DNA of 37,996 nucleotides from Chara braunii (GCA_003427395.1 BFEA01000068.1:3713253-3751248), one strand, 5' to 3'. Numbered from the stretch's first letter, positions 9,753 to 19,594 are shown. A program made the numbers and translations. Notes: generated by a model not told the origin, from the letters alone.

Positions 9753-9935
9753 GGGGGAAACCTACGAGGGAGTCACAAAAATGAGTTATAATTGCACTAT
9801 GGGCCAAGATACAGTTTCAGGCAATGTATACAACCCAACTTGCTGGCCATGTAGGGTGCCCGGAGTGCAATTGCAAACTGTATCTTGCCCGATAGTGCAA
9901 TTATAACTCGCTTTTGTGACTTTGCTGAAGTTACC
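9753..9935. mobile_element. short foldback MITE, Mutator-like
   Basis: Two inverted arms, joined by a short spacer, share GAGTTATAATTGCACTAT and AAGATACAGTTT plus an outer GTCACAAAA. Left arm 9753 to about 9822, right arm about 9885-9935; the outermost 20 bases are less well matched (GGGGGAAACC against GGTAAC). Both sides are flanked by TTTTTTTTTA (9743-9752 and 9936-9945), which contains a possible 9-bp target duplication. It has no coding capacity, so it would need a transposase in trans. The duplication lies in poly-T and is therefore weaker evidence than for the other two foldback elements here. Confidence 0.68.
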
Positions 9936-10149
9936 TTTTTTTTTATAACTAGGCGATATTCTTCTCTCAATTTCACCTTTCACTATCTACCTATTACTAC
10001 TCCTAAGCCTATACAAGGAATCCCTGCAAGTATAGCTACCGCTCACAATTAAGGGGATGCACTTCGCCTTCCGCCCTGATCGTTGGTGGTCAACAAACCT
10101 CTTTCCCTTTTCTCGACTCGATTTCTCAAATTCAATGCCTAACATTACG

Positions 10150-10300
10150 CCTGGGCTAGGTCGCACTGGCGGGAGTTTAATCTTCCTTTCCAATATTTTT
10201 CAACATCGCCACAGTGCAACCGTGATATGTTCTTAGCAGATGGTCGAACCCTAGTTTGTGGGACGTAGCCCCTTGACCCCACTGCAAAGCGGAAACGATT
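10150..10300 (-). mobile_element. possible SINE-like repeat with Pol III box B
   Basis: On the minus strand GGGTTCGACC, a near-consensus internal Pol III box B, lies at about 10238-10247, with an A-box-like stretch some 40 bases upstream. The adjoining body (10165-10215) is clearly similar to 37735-37790: both share a pattern of TTTCCA(A/G)TATTTTTCAAC followed by (A/G)TCG(C/T)CACA. Two dispersed copies with a tRNA-like head suggest a SINE family. No target duplication was found. Confidence 0.35.
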
Positions 10301-10850
10301 TTCCTTCGTCGCCAGTGGAAATCTATGATCCCGCAGGCCGCCGTAGTCGGCCTGAACGAGTTCGCAGCCAGGAGGCTGCGCTATACCCGGTTGCATTTTT
10401 TGCAGAAGCGGATTTTCCGATCGGGAAATGTCGACGATCTGTTTAGGGGCTTAGAGCAGCGTAGAGGGGGCTGCAATCTGCAGCACAAGGGTGCGGTCGT
10501 TGTCATCAGACCGACCAGTCGCTGCGGTGGTCGCCCATGTGCTTGGAGTTGGGGCGACCACGCTCACTTTTTTTGTGGGTGGACCGCGCCAATTTTCTTT
10601 TTCGGGCTATTTGGCCGTTTTTTCGTTTTTCTTTTTTCTTTTTGTTCTCTTTTTTGCACCGCCGCCGTCGACGTCGATTGCGCACGCGTGCGCACGCCTG
10701 AGAGTTGGCATTCGGTTGTGCAAGGGTTGGTGGACTGAGTGGCGATGGTTTGGAGCAAGTGCAGAGGCAGGCGCGTTGCATCTCTTCTGTCTGGGCATTC
10801 ATTTGCTGAGCAGCAGAGCAACATCAACACTGGATTCGTGAAAACCTAAC
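10301..10850. other. GC-richer stretch, no recognised gene
   Basis: The longest frame (plus, 10325-10738, 137 codons) has a basic N-terminal half and a Phe-rich second half made by a T-rich tract. I recognise no domain, and the composition of the second half suggests a chance frame. Confidence 0.3.
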
Positions 10851-11747
10851 AAAACGACAAAACCTCACATTTTTTATAGAATGAAAAAGTAAAAGTCAAA
10901 CTGTTAATTTTTTACACAAAAAGATAGCGTTTTTAACTGCTTTTCGATAAAGGAGGCAAAATACGAGGTGAAAAGTCAACTGTTCCTCAAAATGTGCAAG
11001 AAAACCCTTTCTTGTAAAATTCTCTTATGTGGCTATAAGTCATTCTCAGTAGATTTGCAAAAAACAAAGTTCAAAAAGGACAATTTTTAAGGATTACAAG
11101 ACAAACTTGAAAGATGTTAAAAAAAACGGATTTTGGTGAATACTCATTTATAGAACTATAAGTCATTTTCAGCAGTTAGGTAAAAACCAAGATCTGCGAA
11201 AACTAATTTATAGGACTGTAAATCAATATTGACGTTAACAATAAAACCCTTGGCAAAAAATATATGTTATTTAAAATAAGAATGCAAACAACTTTTGTCA
11301 GGGAGACACCTTCAAATTCTTAGTCAAAAACGAGTTTAAAATTTTAAAACATGGGGAAAAAAATAAAATAAACAGTAAAAAATAATATGTTCCCTCAGGT
11401 ATGGGAGAATATGTTTGAGAACATGTTTGAGCGTTCGAAAACCCCCCAAATACGTTCATCGTACTATACATCTTATAGGACTATAAACATTATTTTTTTA
11501 GATAAGAAAAAATGAGATATTTCAGTTCTTGAATATACGCTGCTTGACCAGGTAGTGATTTTATGTGGAAAAACCTGTTTCTCTCCTCGCTGCTTCCAGT
11601 GGTTCTCAAAAGGTAATTTTCTATTCTTTTTTTTGCGGTTGTTTTACTTCACATAGAATTTTGTTCTTAGAGGACGCCTGAAAAACGTACTATCATAATC
11701 TTGAATACATTTTGTACAAACTTAACAATTTGTTTTGTTAGCTTTTC
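10851..11747. repeat. AT-rich stretch with scattered degenerate repeats
   Basis: No gene is visible. A phrase close to TTATAGGACTATAAGTCAT recurs with changes near 11030, 11152, 11208 and 11471 at irregular spacing, so this may be a decayed satellite or the AT-rich interior of an old element. Confidence 0.4.
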
Positions 11748-12095
11748 ATGAATCATGTGTTCATCACGATCGTGCGGCAACAAATCCTTCTCCTTCCCCC
11801 GCCTCCCGTCACCTCAAGGTCGCGCCACCCCTCCCAAAGCCTTTCCAAGCGCACGTGCGCGCGAGCCAACCCATCGCCGTGGCCCAGCCCGACCCAGCAG
11901 ACAGCATACTGTGACCAGAACGCATCTGAGGCGGATTGGTTCCACACCCTTGGCCTACTACACATCTGACAGGTCATCACTGCGTGGAAGCATAGAGAGA
12001 CCTGCAAACACGGCAGGGCTGGTCCAACCAACTGACGTGTTAGCTCATATCGTATCGACCTACGAACAGTGGAAACGCGGAAATGAGTTCGAATT
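11748..12095. other. GC-rich stretch with overlapping short frames, unrecognised
   Basis: Frames of 73-124 codons exist on both strands (for example minus 11753-12118) but none shows a known motif. Simultaneous openness on both strands is expected from GC-rich sequence poor in stop codons. Confidence 0.25.
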
Positions 12096-12128
12096 ATGTT
12101 GGTCGGTGCGTTGCTCATCCTATCGATG

Positions 12129-12204
<76 letters not shown>

Positions 12205-12671
12205 NNNNNNNNNNNNNNNNNNNNNNNNNNNNNNNNNNNNNNNNNNNNNNNNNNNNNNNNNNNNNNNNNNNNNNNNNNNNNNNNNNNNNNNNNNNNNNNN
12301 NNNNNNNNNNNNNNNNNNNNNNNNNNNNNNNNNNNNNNNNNNNNNNNNNNNNNNNNNNNNNNNNNNNNNNNNNNNNNNNNNNNNNNNNNNNNNNNNNNNN
12401 NNNNNNNNNNNNNNNNNNNNNNNNNNNNNNNNNNNNNNNNNNNNNNNNNNNNNNNNNNNNNNNNNNNNNNNNNNNNNNNNNNNNNNNNNNNNNNNNNNNN
12501 NNNNNNNNNNNNNNNNNNNNNNNNNNNNNNNNNNNNNNNNNNNNNNNNNNNNNNGTGTTATAGCGGAAGATTCATTCGATTTTGCTCATCCTATCGATGG
12601 ACATAGCGTGAGGGCAGTTGTGGGATTGGAGACTTACCTGTTGGTCGTAGCGTTGCTGCTCCTACCGATCG

Positions 12672-12756
<85 letters not shown>
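12096..12756 (+). repeat. repeated (CT)n locus with internal assembly gap
   Basis: The lead-in TTGGTCGGTGCGTTGCTCAT ... AAAATCTCTC at 12096-12135 reappears with changes at 12642-12680, each running into (CT)n (12131-12204 and 12675-12756). A third partial copy, GCTCATCCTATCGATGGACA, lies at about 12584-12603. Between them are 350 Ns (12205-12554). This looks like a tandem array with a (CT)n tail per unit whose assembly failed at the gap. Confidence 0.75.
12205..12554. other. assembly gap (350 Ns)
   Basis: This is a run of exactly 350 N starting inside (CT)n. Frames translated across it are meaningless. Confidence 0.99.
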
Positions 12757-12759
<3 letters not shown>

Positions 12760-12771
12760 CCCTCGCTCGCT

Positions 12772-12888
12772 CGTGAATTCCACCGTGAATCTATCCATAA
12801 GCAGGCGGGTGAAAAACAATAAAACAAAATTCATGAATTTGACCGTGAATTTGTCTATAAACAGGCGGGAAAAAAACAAGAAACAAAA
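12772..12888 (+). repeat. two-copy tandem repeat of about 60 bp
   Basis: 12772-12829 and 12832-12888 align over their length with a shared ACCGTGAAT, a CTATCCATAAGCAGGCGGG-like core and an A-rich end. The frame is kept between copies but I see no coding evidence. Confidence 0.75.
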
Positions 12889-13149
12889 GTGGGAGATGAA
12901 AGGGGGGAAAGATCCGTGTGCGGGGGAGTATAGCCTGTGAAGATCTAAGTGGGATGGCGATGCCGAGCGCATCGGCCCCCGCGTGAGCGTGAGCGAGGGC
13001 CCTCCCGACTATGTCATGCAGGAGTTAAAACAAAACAAAACCAAGAGACAACTTAGGACGATGCATAAATAGTCCCACGAACCGCTGGGACGGGCGCGGT
13101 TGCATTGTCCCTTCGCCGCTCTAGCCGAGTGCGCCAGCTGTACATCACA
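12889..13149. other. no recognised feature
   Basis: GC-rich single-copy-looking sequence between the 60-bp tandem repeat and the long dispersed repeat. Nothing supportable is visible. Confidence 0.4.
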
Positions 13150-15960
13150 CGGTCCCCTACGACAGGATAGGTTTTCGTGGGGCACATCTTACCTTCCCTA
13201 AGGGGTTGTCACCACCCTTAGGGGCGTATTCCTACCGAGCTACCGACCCACGTGGGAAAACTTTTACATGCAATTGCAGAGGTAGGTCAGCCGAGGGCGT
13301 TTGCTCGCTCGCTGAAGTATAGGTACGCTTGGTTAATGCCAAGTGGACCTGAACGTTGTTTGTCTCCCAGGGCGTTGATCTCCTATGTACGAACGAACGT
13401 CGGTCTACTAGGACGGTCTTAAGCAAACGTGAAACCCACAATATAATCCTAGTCCCTTTATAACTCTCCGACCACAAAATAAATAAATAAATCAATACAC
13501 TTTATATCCAATCACACAAGATTGGATTTTGACTTGATGAAATGATATGCCAAAGCTATTCTTCTCGACCTATATGACCGAATAAATTATTATTCCGCTG
13601 TTTTCAGGGCGGAGGCTCGATACTGACGAAAGATTAAGAAGGATAACCTACCCTTTAACTTACGGTCGGGTCTGTCGACACCTATTAAACCCTGCCAGGA
13701 ATGACTTCTACAAGTAAATTTCACCGCTGTCATGCAGATCATCCAGTGATCTGGTTCCTGGCCGAAGTCTAAACTCTCGGTTCGACCACATCTCCGTACC
13801 ATGTGCAACGCGCTTGGAGGAAAGTATTATCTAGCGAGTAAAAATTTTGTTGGTCGCTTTGTCCTCCTGGGCAATAATTACTCTTTTTGTTCCACGAATG
13901 ATGAAGTATTCATTCCTCATCAAGTTACTTAAAGCAAAGCCGCAGTCGCTATCACTGCGCAAAGAGAACCATCACCTTCATTACCTACTTCTTTTTGTGG
14001 GTTGGAGCTTCTTCTGTCCCTGACACGCACCTATCCCCCTAGGAAGTGGTCTTGTGGATACTCCTTCCCCTCGCCCGAGCCCGAAGACTCGGATCTCAGA
14101 GGTTGGGCCGTCACCACCGAGTCGGCAGAGTACCACCCCCGACGAATCGGGTCCACTCCAAGTCGTTAACAGGGCCGGCTTCGAAAGCATACGAACCCCC
14201 GCCTTGGATGCTTCCTAGAGAGAAAGACTGTGTTCGCCATGAGTAGGTTTTTTTTTACTCTCATTGTTCAGAAGTTTTGAGTAACTTATATGAAAAAGAA
14301 ACTGAAGAAAATAGACAACGAGAATCATTTGGACAGGTATTGGTAGAGAAGGTCGTTCGGGATAGAAAAGTCAATCATGAGCAGAAAGCTAAATTTGTTT
14401 GACCTTATCCGCTCCAAGTTTATTTCAATTGAAATAATTTTATGTTGAATACAGAGCCAAAGTTTTTCAAATAATGAATCTTTTCTATCATGCGGCGGGT
14501 GAGAAGTAAAGAAAAGACAATCCTCTTCTCTTTTATCCAACAGGCATAATCAACCTCCGTTTCAAGCACCCTTCTACCTATCTGCACAACATGCATAAAA
14601 AACGAGTTCAAAAGAAAACAGTGCAATCACATATTCACGTCAGACCTTCTTACTCACATGCATGATTTGCACAACTTTCCTCTACCTTTTCTTTTGAATA
14701 TTTAAACGAACAGGGTCAAGCAAAGTGCGGGTTCACACAGGTGTGAAAGGAAGTCTGAGTCATTCAACTAACCTCGAGTGAAGTTTGATCCGGCCCACTC
14801 AAGAAAGTCGGGTAGTACATCAATCAGAAGAGAATAATTGTCGTAGAAGAATGTGCGGCTCACAACTCTACAGGTTGTGGCCTTCCTCCTGAGTTACAGT
14901 CTGCGCCCTTCTCCAAGTGTCCAGATGAGCAGAGGCCGGGTCACACAACTCAAGCGAGATAGCCCTCCGGGAGCCTTAGGGTGTTCCCACAAATGAGTTT
15001 TCACGTGGTCACAGTGTCCCAGGCTGCCCCAATATAGTCCCAATTCGCAGATCCGCACCATCTCCAATCACCACGTCCGCTCGCAATAGTCACACCATGT
15101 GTCAGTCTCAACCTCAAAATCAGTCCCACCAAGTCTCAAAATGGTCCCAGACGGTCCCACGTCACCGCCAAAGCACCGTACGGTCCCAAGTCCAAAATCG
15201 CTTGCACTGCAAAAAAAATAAAGGGTGGCCCTGGCTGAAAATCGCATGTGTCGCGAGCCCCCCAAAAAAATAAAGGTGTCCTTCCGGCGCAAACTGCCAG
15301 TGCAACCCACAGCTCCAATAACCATTGCCGCGAGCACTCACTCTGTGCCCTCTTCATATCGTCGGTCCACGCACTGCTACCACATGGTCTCAACCACACA
15401 CCAGCGTCAACCCAACCTCCAGGCCGCACTGGGACCCACCATGATTGCCGCTCAGCACGAAAAAAATAACTGCGCAGGTGACTGCTGCACTTCCTTCTAA
15501 AAATATAGTGGCGTAGCCTCCCCCAAAAGTCCCTTTGCCACGTGCCGACCGTCGGACAACACCTCCCCGTCGGAACCCTTTGCCACACGGTCCAATCTTG
15601 TCACGATGACCCCTTTTTAACCTGCTTAGGCTCTGAATCGCGCGACTGTGACCTTATTATAGGTAGGATAGGTTTAATTTAATTGTTCCTTTCTCCGCGC
15701 ACCCCTACGGCATGCGACAAGCAAAACCTTGCCTGTCACGTCCGCTTCTTATGGACGCCACACGCATCCAGGCCAGAATTCGAGAACTTTTAATCCCTCA
15801 GTCATAGGTCAGGTTTGAATAAACTTAGGTGATGTCCGAGTCAGTCTCATCAAGTCCTCCAATTTAGTGAAAAGGTCGGACACCGTCCGACGTTGAAAAA
15901 CGCGGGCAGATACCCTTGTCAGGTTTTCTGCCCCGACAACGATCAGTGGTTTTCGGTTTT
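13150..15960 (+). repeat. long unidentified dispersed repeat, copy 1
   Basis: It aligns colinearly, at moderate identity, with 24543-26440 and then 28440-28790. Best conserved blocks: a hairpin-forming CCTAAGGGGTTGTCACCACC segment (13197 onward), AGAGGTAGGTCAGC, GATCTCCTA(T/G)GTAC, GACTC(G/A)GATCTCAGA near 14090, CAGGCGGGTGAGAAGTAAA near 14495, GTGAAGTTTGATC near 14780, AAATAAA(G/T) near 15215 and GCAGATACCCTTGT near 15906. No reading frame is conserved between copies and I find no RT, integrase or transposase. A large non-autonomous element or an old long terminal repeat are both possible. The right end is interrupted by a U6 retropseudogene. Confidence 0.7.
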
Positions 15961-15972
15961 TTGGTGGCTTGC

Positions 15973-16116
15973 AAGTGTTGGTCACGTCCTTCAGGACATC
16001 CTTTAAAATTGGAATGATACAGAGAGCATTAGCATGGCCCCTGCGCAAGGATGACACACATAAATCAAGAAATGGTCCAAATTTAAAAAAAAGAAAAAAG
16101 AAAAAAAGTGTTGGTC
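15973..16116 (+). mobile_element. retroinsertion unit: target duplication, U6 copy, A-rich tail
   Basis: The full inserted unit with its 11-bp direct repeats (15973-15983 and 16106-16116) and A-rich tail (16085-16107, sharing its last As with the duplication). Target-primed reverse transcription by a host LINE is the known route for such U6 copies. Confidence 0.85.
15986..16084 (+). pseudogene. U6 snRNA retropseudogene (plant-type)
   Basis: U6 is the catalytic RNA of the spliceosome. The copy is nearly full length: 5' hairpin GTCCTTCAGGAC, then AAAATTGGAATGATACAGAG (ACAGAGA box at 16019-16025), TTAGCATGGCCCCTGCGCAA, GGATGACACACA, and the plant-type 3' end AAATGGTCCAAATTT. The bases after ACAGAGA (GCATTAGC for the usual AGATTAGC) and several downstream positions are changed. 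Instead of the T-run of a Pol III gene, a tail of A8GA6GA7 follows (from 16085). AAGTGTTGGTC occurs before (15973-15983) and after (16106-16116) the insert as an 11-bp target duplication. No USE or TATA promoter lies in the normal place. This is a LINE-style retrocopy and not an active gene. Confidence 0.9.
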
Positions 16117-16136
16117 GCGCTCTCTTTCTGTATTTT

Positions 16137-16182
<46 letters not shown>

Positions 16183-16191
16183 ATTTTATTT

Positions 16192-16262
<71 letters not shown>
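16137..16262 (+). repeat. two adjacent (CT)n microsatellites
   Basis: (CT)n at about 16137-16177 and about 16195-16262, split by a short TTCTATTTTATTTCAG-type spacer. Confidence 0.95.
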
Positions 16263-16264
<2 letters not shown>

Positions 16265-16659
16265 TTCCGCTTATATTGTAACAACATGGCCAGATGCACC
16301 CGCCGGATTTTTATTTTTTTTGCATTTGTGGCGAGGCCCTGTAACATGCTTAATCTTTGATACCTTTGCTCTGCAATTCTCTTAACACATTGGAAGAAAT
16401 TGCATTGAGCTCATGCCCCTTCTCAGTGCGCTATAACACGGCCATGTTTATGAACATTGAGCAAGGTCGACATGCCCTGGAACAAGCATGTCACATGTCA
16501 CATGCCATTGCATGCCCTGCAATACACATCTGCTCACGTGCGTGACCCATGACATGACATCTCGGACAATCCTACTTGCCAATGTTGCAAGAGAAAATAT
16601 CTCTACATCCAACAACAGAAAATATGTTCCGCCCTACAGAGCCCCCTCCCCCCTCTCTC
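16263..16659. other. no recognised gene
   Basis: Moderate-complexity sequence with several short CATG-rich repeats (16480-16560, CATGTCACATGTCACATGCC-like). I see no coding or RNA gene. Confidence 0.4.
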
Positions 16660-16706
16660 TCTCACACACACACAAACACGCACACACACAAAAACACGCA
16701 CACACA
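16660..16706 (+). repeat. CA-rich microsatellite
   Basis: Interrupted (CA)n with AAACACGCACACACA repeated twice. Confidence 0.85.
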
Positions 16707-16754
16707 CACTCACTTTGTGCTAGTGCAGCCTGCCAAATGCATGTAGCCTCTGGT

Positions 16755-16803
16755 GTAGTGGAGTGAGGCCCATATGCTGCGATTATGGACCTCGCTCCAC
16801 TAC
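16755..16803. repeat. 20-bp stem hairpin with 9-nt loop
   Basis: GTAGTGGAGTGAGGCCCATA (16755-16774) pairs with 16784-16803 over 20 positions, the two non-Watson-Crick positions being wobble-compatible on one strand. The loop is TGCTGCGAT. It is compact enough for a short structured RNA or a tiny foldback insertion, but function is unknown. Confidence 0.75.
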
Positions 16804-16864
16804 TTACCAAATACGCAAAATGAGAATGAATCTTCCAGTTAAACATGGGAAGGTACACCACCAT

Positions 16865-17329
16865 TTTTTTTTATTTTATTTTTTTTAAGGCTAATTCCAA
16901 CCAATTCAATAACCTGTCGAATCTAGACAGGATGACCTTTCAGCCCTTTTTTTATTTTCATTATAGTATTACGGGGAACCCCGTAGCAGCCACATCCGTG
17001 CTCAAGCCGCCAAACGAGGGAATATGCGGGAGCTGCACCCACCAGCAGGTGCGATACCTGCTACAGCAGGTGGGCGATACCGGCCAAGGGTCGACCGGTA
17101 GCATCACGACCGAGCTTCTTCGATGGGCCAGTCACTGTGCCTCCCCTCCGGTCCCCTCCCCCTATGAGCATCAGCAGTCTCTGCTCAATGCCACTCGGGG
17201 GACCAACGACATATCTCTAGGTGGCGGGCGCCAAGCTTGCCGGAAGGTACATGAGGCCAATGGGGATTGAACCCAAGACCTCCTGAATGCCACTTGCGTG
17301 CCTTACCAACTGAGTTAGGCCGTTGGATT
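16865..17329 (-). mobile_element. full-length tRNA-derived SINE
   Basis: Read on the minus strand, a tRNA-like head begins at about 17327. It has an A-box-like TAACTCAGTTGG (17309-17320), a B box GGGTTCAATCCCC (about 17265-17277), and acceptor-like ends CCAACGG and CCATTGG that pair at six of seven positions. A GC-rich body of about 300 bp follows and then an A-rich tail (plus-strand T-rich 16865-16887). ATGGTGGT (minus sense) flanks both ends, seen on the plus strand as ACCACCAT at 16857-16864 and 17330-17337: an 8-bp target duplication. SINEs are transcribed by Pol III and mobilised by LINE proteins. The overlapping ORF at 16845-17270 is a shadow. Confidence 0.82.
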
Positions 17330-17450
17330 ACCACCATGTCTTTTTCCTTTTGGGCCTCTGCTGAGTACTGGAAAATATGAGAAAAAAACACCTGCCATTT
17401 CATCTTGCATCTTACTCAACTAACCACCTACATAAAATGTTTCTGGAAAA

Positions 17451-17831
17451 GGGATAATTTGCAAAATACCCCCATAAGTTGAGATATATGCCAAAATGCC
17501 CCTGAAAGATGTGGGTAGAGCGGAATGTCGTTTTGGGCCGAAATGTTTATGTTGTGCCCCTGTCAGGCGGGTGTGCAACTTTGCAATCTGGATCTCCCCA
17601 TTTGGGCCTTGGCCTTTTGCAATAGCACCTACGAAAAGTTGGCAAGTACTGGGGCATTTGCAAAGTTGGACGGTACCCGGTACCTACTATTGCAAAGATG
17701 GGGGTCCAAGCGACGCTAGGGGTATTTCACAAATTTTGCTTTTTGTCAGAGGGGGATTCCGCTCTACCCACATCTTTTAGGGGAATTTTGGCATATATCT
17801 CAACTTACGGGGGTATTTTGCAATTTATCCC
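17451..17831. mobile_element. foldback MITE with 76-bp terminal inverted repeats, Mutator-like
   Basis: Left arm 17451-17526 and right arm 17756-17831 are inverted copies with few differences, starting GGGATAATTTGCAAAATACC. Inner sequence also folds partly (TTGCAATAG near 17616 against CTATTGCAA near 17687). The flanking nonamers are TCTGGAAAA (17442-17450) and TCTGAAAAA (17832-17840), eight of nine identical. A 9-bp duplication with long inverted ends is the hallmark of Mutator-type transposition. The 381-bp element has no transposase and is non-autonomous. ORFs across it (17496-17780 and others) are shadows. Confidence 0.82.
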
Positions 17832-17840
17832 TCTGAAAAA

Positions 17841-18547
17841 AAAATGCCTGAAACCCTTCGCACCAAAGCTGTCCTCCTCACGTCCGGCAGACCGCTGTAA
17901 TGCGTTTTGACGCACGTCTAGGGCTCTCTGTTCCCCTCCCCCCCTCCAGGTTGCGCCTCCGCGCTGTGCGCAGTACACAGTAGCAGTATGTGCCGCCAAC
18001 TAAGAATCGAGATCCCTCATTCTGCGGCCTGGAGAAAGTGAACGTTTCATTTCACACCGGACACGGCCCCTCCCATTGGCCACAGCAAGCACGTTTACTC
18101 ATTTTATGGCCCATTTGAGAGGGTATCCTCTTCATATGCCACCGGACGGTGTGGGCACCTCTTCCTATGCCAAACGGAGGGAGGAGGCAGCAACCAAAAG
18201 GTCTAGTTCTGGTCCGGGAGAGAGCCCGGGGCAAAAAAAAGGCAAAACAAAAATGCCAAGGAGGCAGGTAGCCTCTCTTTTCTTTTCAAGAAAATCGGGG
18301 CAAACCTTCCTCTTCAATAACAGTGCCCATTGGCACATGATCTATTACAGGATGCAGTGGGGTGCCCGTCACACTGATTTTTCAGTCGGCGATAGCTTTT
18401 CTACACTGAATGGCAGAGGGTCTTTCCAAGCCGCAGTGCAGTGGGATCCAGGCCTACTTGAAAGTTAGGTTGTGACTGAAGTGCTAAGCCCATATTTGAA
18501 ATGCATTTACAAACTTCCTTTGTGATCACCGCATAGTTGCCCATATT
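17841..18547. other. no recognised gene
   Basis: A plus frame at 18076-18468 (130 codons) carries a basic stretch, PGQKKGKTKMPRRQ, but shows no domain I know. No repeat or RNA gene is seen. Confidence 0.3.
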
Positions 18548-18562
18548 CTATATTATATTTAC

Positions 18563-18714
18563 CTTAAATTTCTTATTTACTACCAGCAGTTCATGTGCCT
18601 TCTCTGTCGTCCAGCCATGTGATATGGGCTTGAACAACTTGTTGCTAACGAAGGGCAACACAGTCACTGTATTACGAAGTCCACTACTACCTTTCACCCC
18701 GCCTTCCTGCTCGC
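18563..18714 (-). CDS. candidate internal exon of an unknown gene or old transposase
   Basis: The minus-strand frame here includes TVLPFVSNKLFKPISHGWTT, which reads like ordinary protein and not low-complexity filler. It ends at a good splice donor (TTTAAG then GTAAAT) and begins after an AG acceptor (CATCAG). The frame is open from 18874 to 18548. I do not recognise the family. With no neighbouring exon found, this may equally be a chance frame. Confidence 0.25.
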
Positions 18715-18851
18715 CTGATGCTCTCGGCCGCTCGGAATCACATGTTATTAACACCCACTCACGTAAACTCAGACTCCAATTCCGCCAACTCAAGAAAACT
18801 TGAAGGTAACCAAGGAAATGCATGTACAAATAAGGAGGAAGAAAAATGATA

Positions 18852-19585
18852 GAGACAACTACGCTTGTGACCATTGCACAGTTTCGAATTCACAGGAATA
18901 ACAGTCCACTGCAAGCTTGGGCGAAGACCAGTTTGAAACTGCAAAAAAAAACAGTAAGGTGGGAGCACGACGGCCTACCGGTTCAGTAATTCGCAAAAAC
19001 GGGAGGTGGCGGTCATGGTGTATGTTTTTTTTTTTCACGCCTTCGACTTCCAGTTTTGGCTCGTTTCCCCAGGGTTGTGGCCTAGGCATCTCGGTCGTGG
19101 CCCAGCCATGGGCGTGGCCTAGACATCTCGATCGTGGCCCAGACATGGACGTGGCCAAGACATCTCGGTTATGGCCCAGCCACGAGTGTGGCCTAGACAG
19201 CACGGTCGTGGCACAAGCGGGCGCGGAAAAAAATAAATAAAAAAATAGGCATCTCAGTCATGGCCCACCCACGGGTGTGGCCTAGCCATCTCGGTCGTGG
19301 CCTAGACATCTCGGCTGTGGCCCAACCATGGGCATGGCCAAGACATCTCGGCCATGGCCTAGCCAAAAGAATAAAAAAAGTCGAAGACGCGAAAAAAAAA
19401 AACAAAAAAAAAACAAAAAAAACAAAAAAAAACATGACCGCCAGCGAATTACTGAACCGGTAGGCCGTAGTGCTCTCGCCTTACTGTTTTTCTTGCAGTT
19501 TCGAACTGGTCTTCACCAAAGCTTGCACTGGACTGTTATTCCTGCGAATTCGAAACTGTGCAGCAGTCACCTGCGCAGTTATTTC
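18852..19585. mobile_element. foldback Mutator-like element with internal 37-bp minisatellite
   Basis: Left arm 18852 to about 19055 and right arm about 19375-19585 are inverted copies, with exact blocks such as GCACAGTTTCGAATTC, GGAATAACAGTCCA and TACCGGTTCAGTAATTCGC, and a shared CCTTCGACTT inner end. Exact 9-bp duplications AAAATGATA flank the element (18843-18851 and 19586-19594). The centre is not transposase but a tandem array of a 37-bp unit (CCTAGACATCTCGG ... CCATGGGCGTGG) at 19081-19217 and 19251-19366, split by an A-rich spacer. ORFs here (18859-19203, 19193-19435) are frames through the array. It is non-autonomous. Confidence 0.87.
19081..19366 (+). repeat. 37-bp minisatellite inside the foldback element
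   Basis: At least three full units lie left of the A-rich spacer and about three diverged units right of it, all in one orientation. Units begin CCTAG(A/G)CATCTCGGTC and end near GGGCGTGG. Confidence 0.85.
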
Positions 19586-19594
19586 AAAATGATA

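Noticed and set aside
12083-12940. 285-codon plus ORF
   Set aside because: It is (CT)n read as Leu-Ser repeats plus 350 Ns; not a gene.
15986-16084. Functional U6 snRNA gene
   Set aside because: No Pol III T terminator, an A-rich tail, target duplication and changes next to the ACAGAGA box mark it as a retrocopy.
17255-17329. Functional tRNA gene on the minus strand
   Set aside because: D and anticodon stems do not pair properly; the segment is the head of a SINE with its own tail and duplication.
18859-19435. Minus-strand ORFs over the 37-bp minisatellite (repeated GHAHGWA-like peptides)
   Set aside because: They are the translation of a non-coding tandem array whose unit is not a multiple of three.
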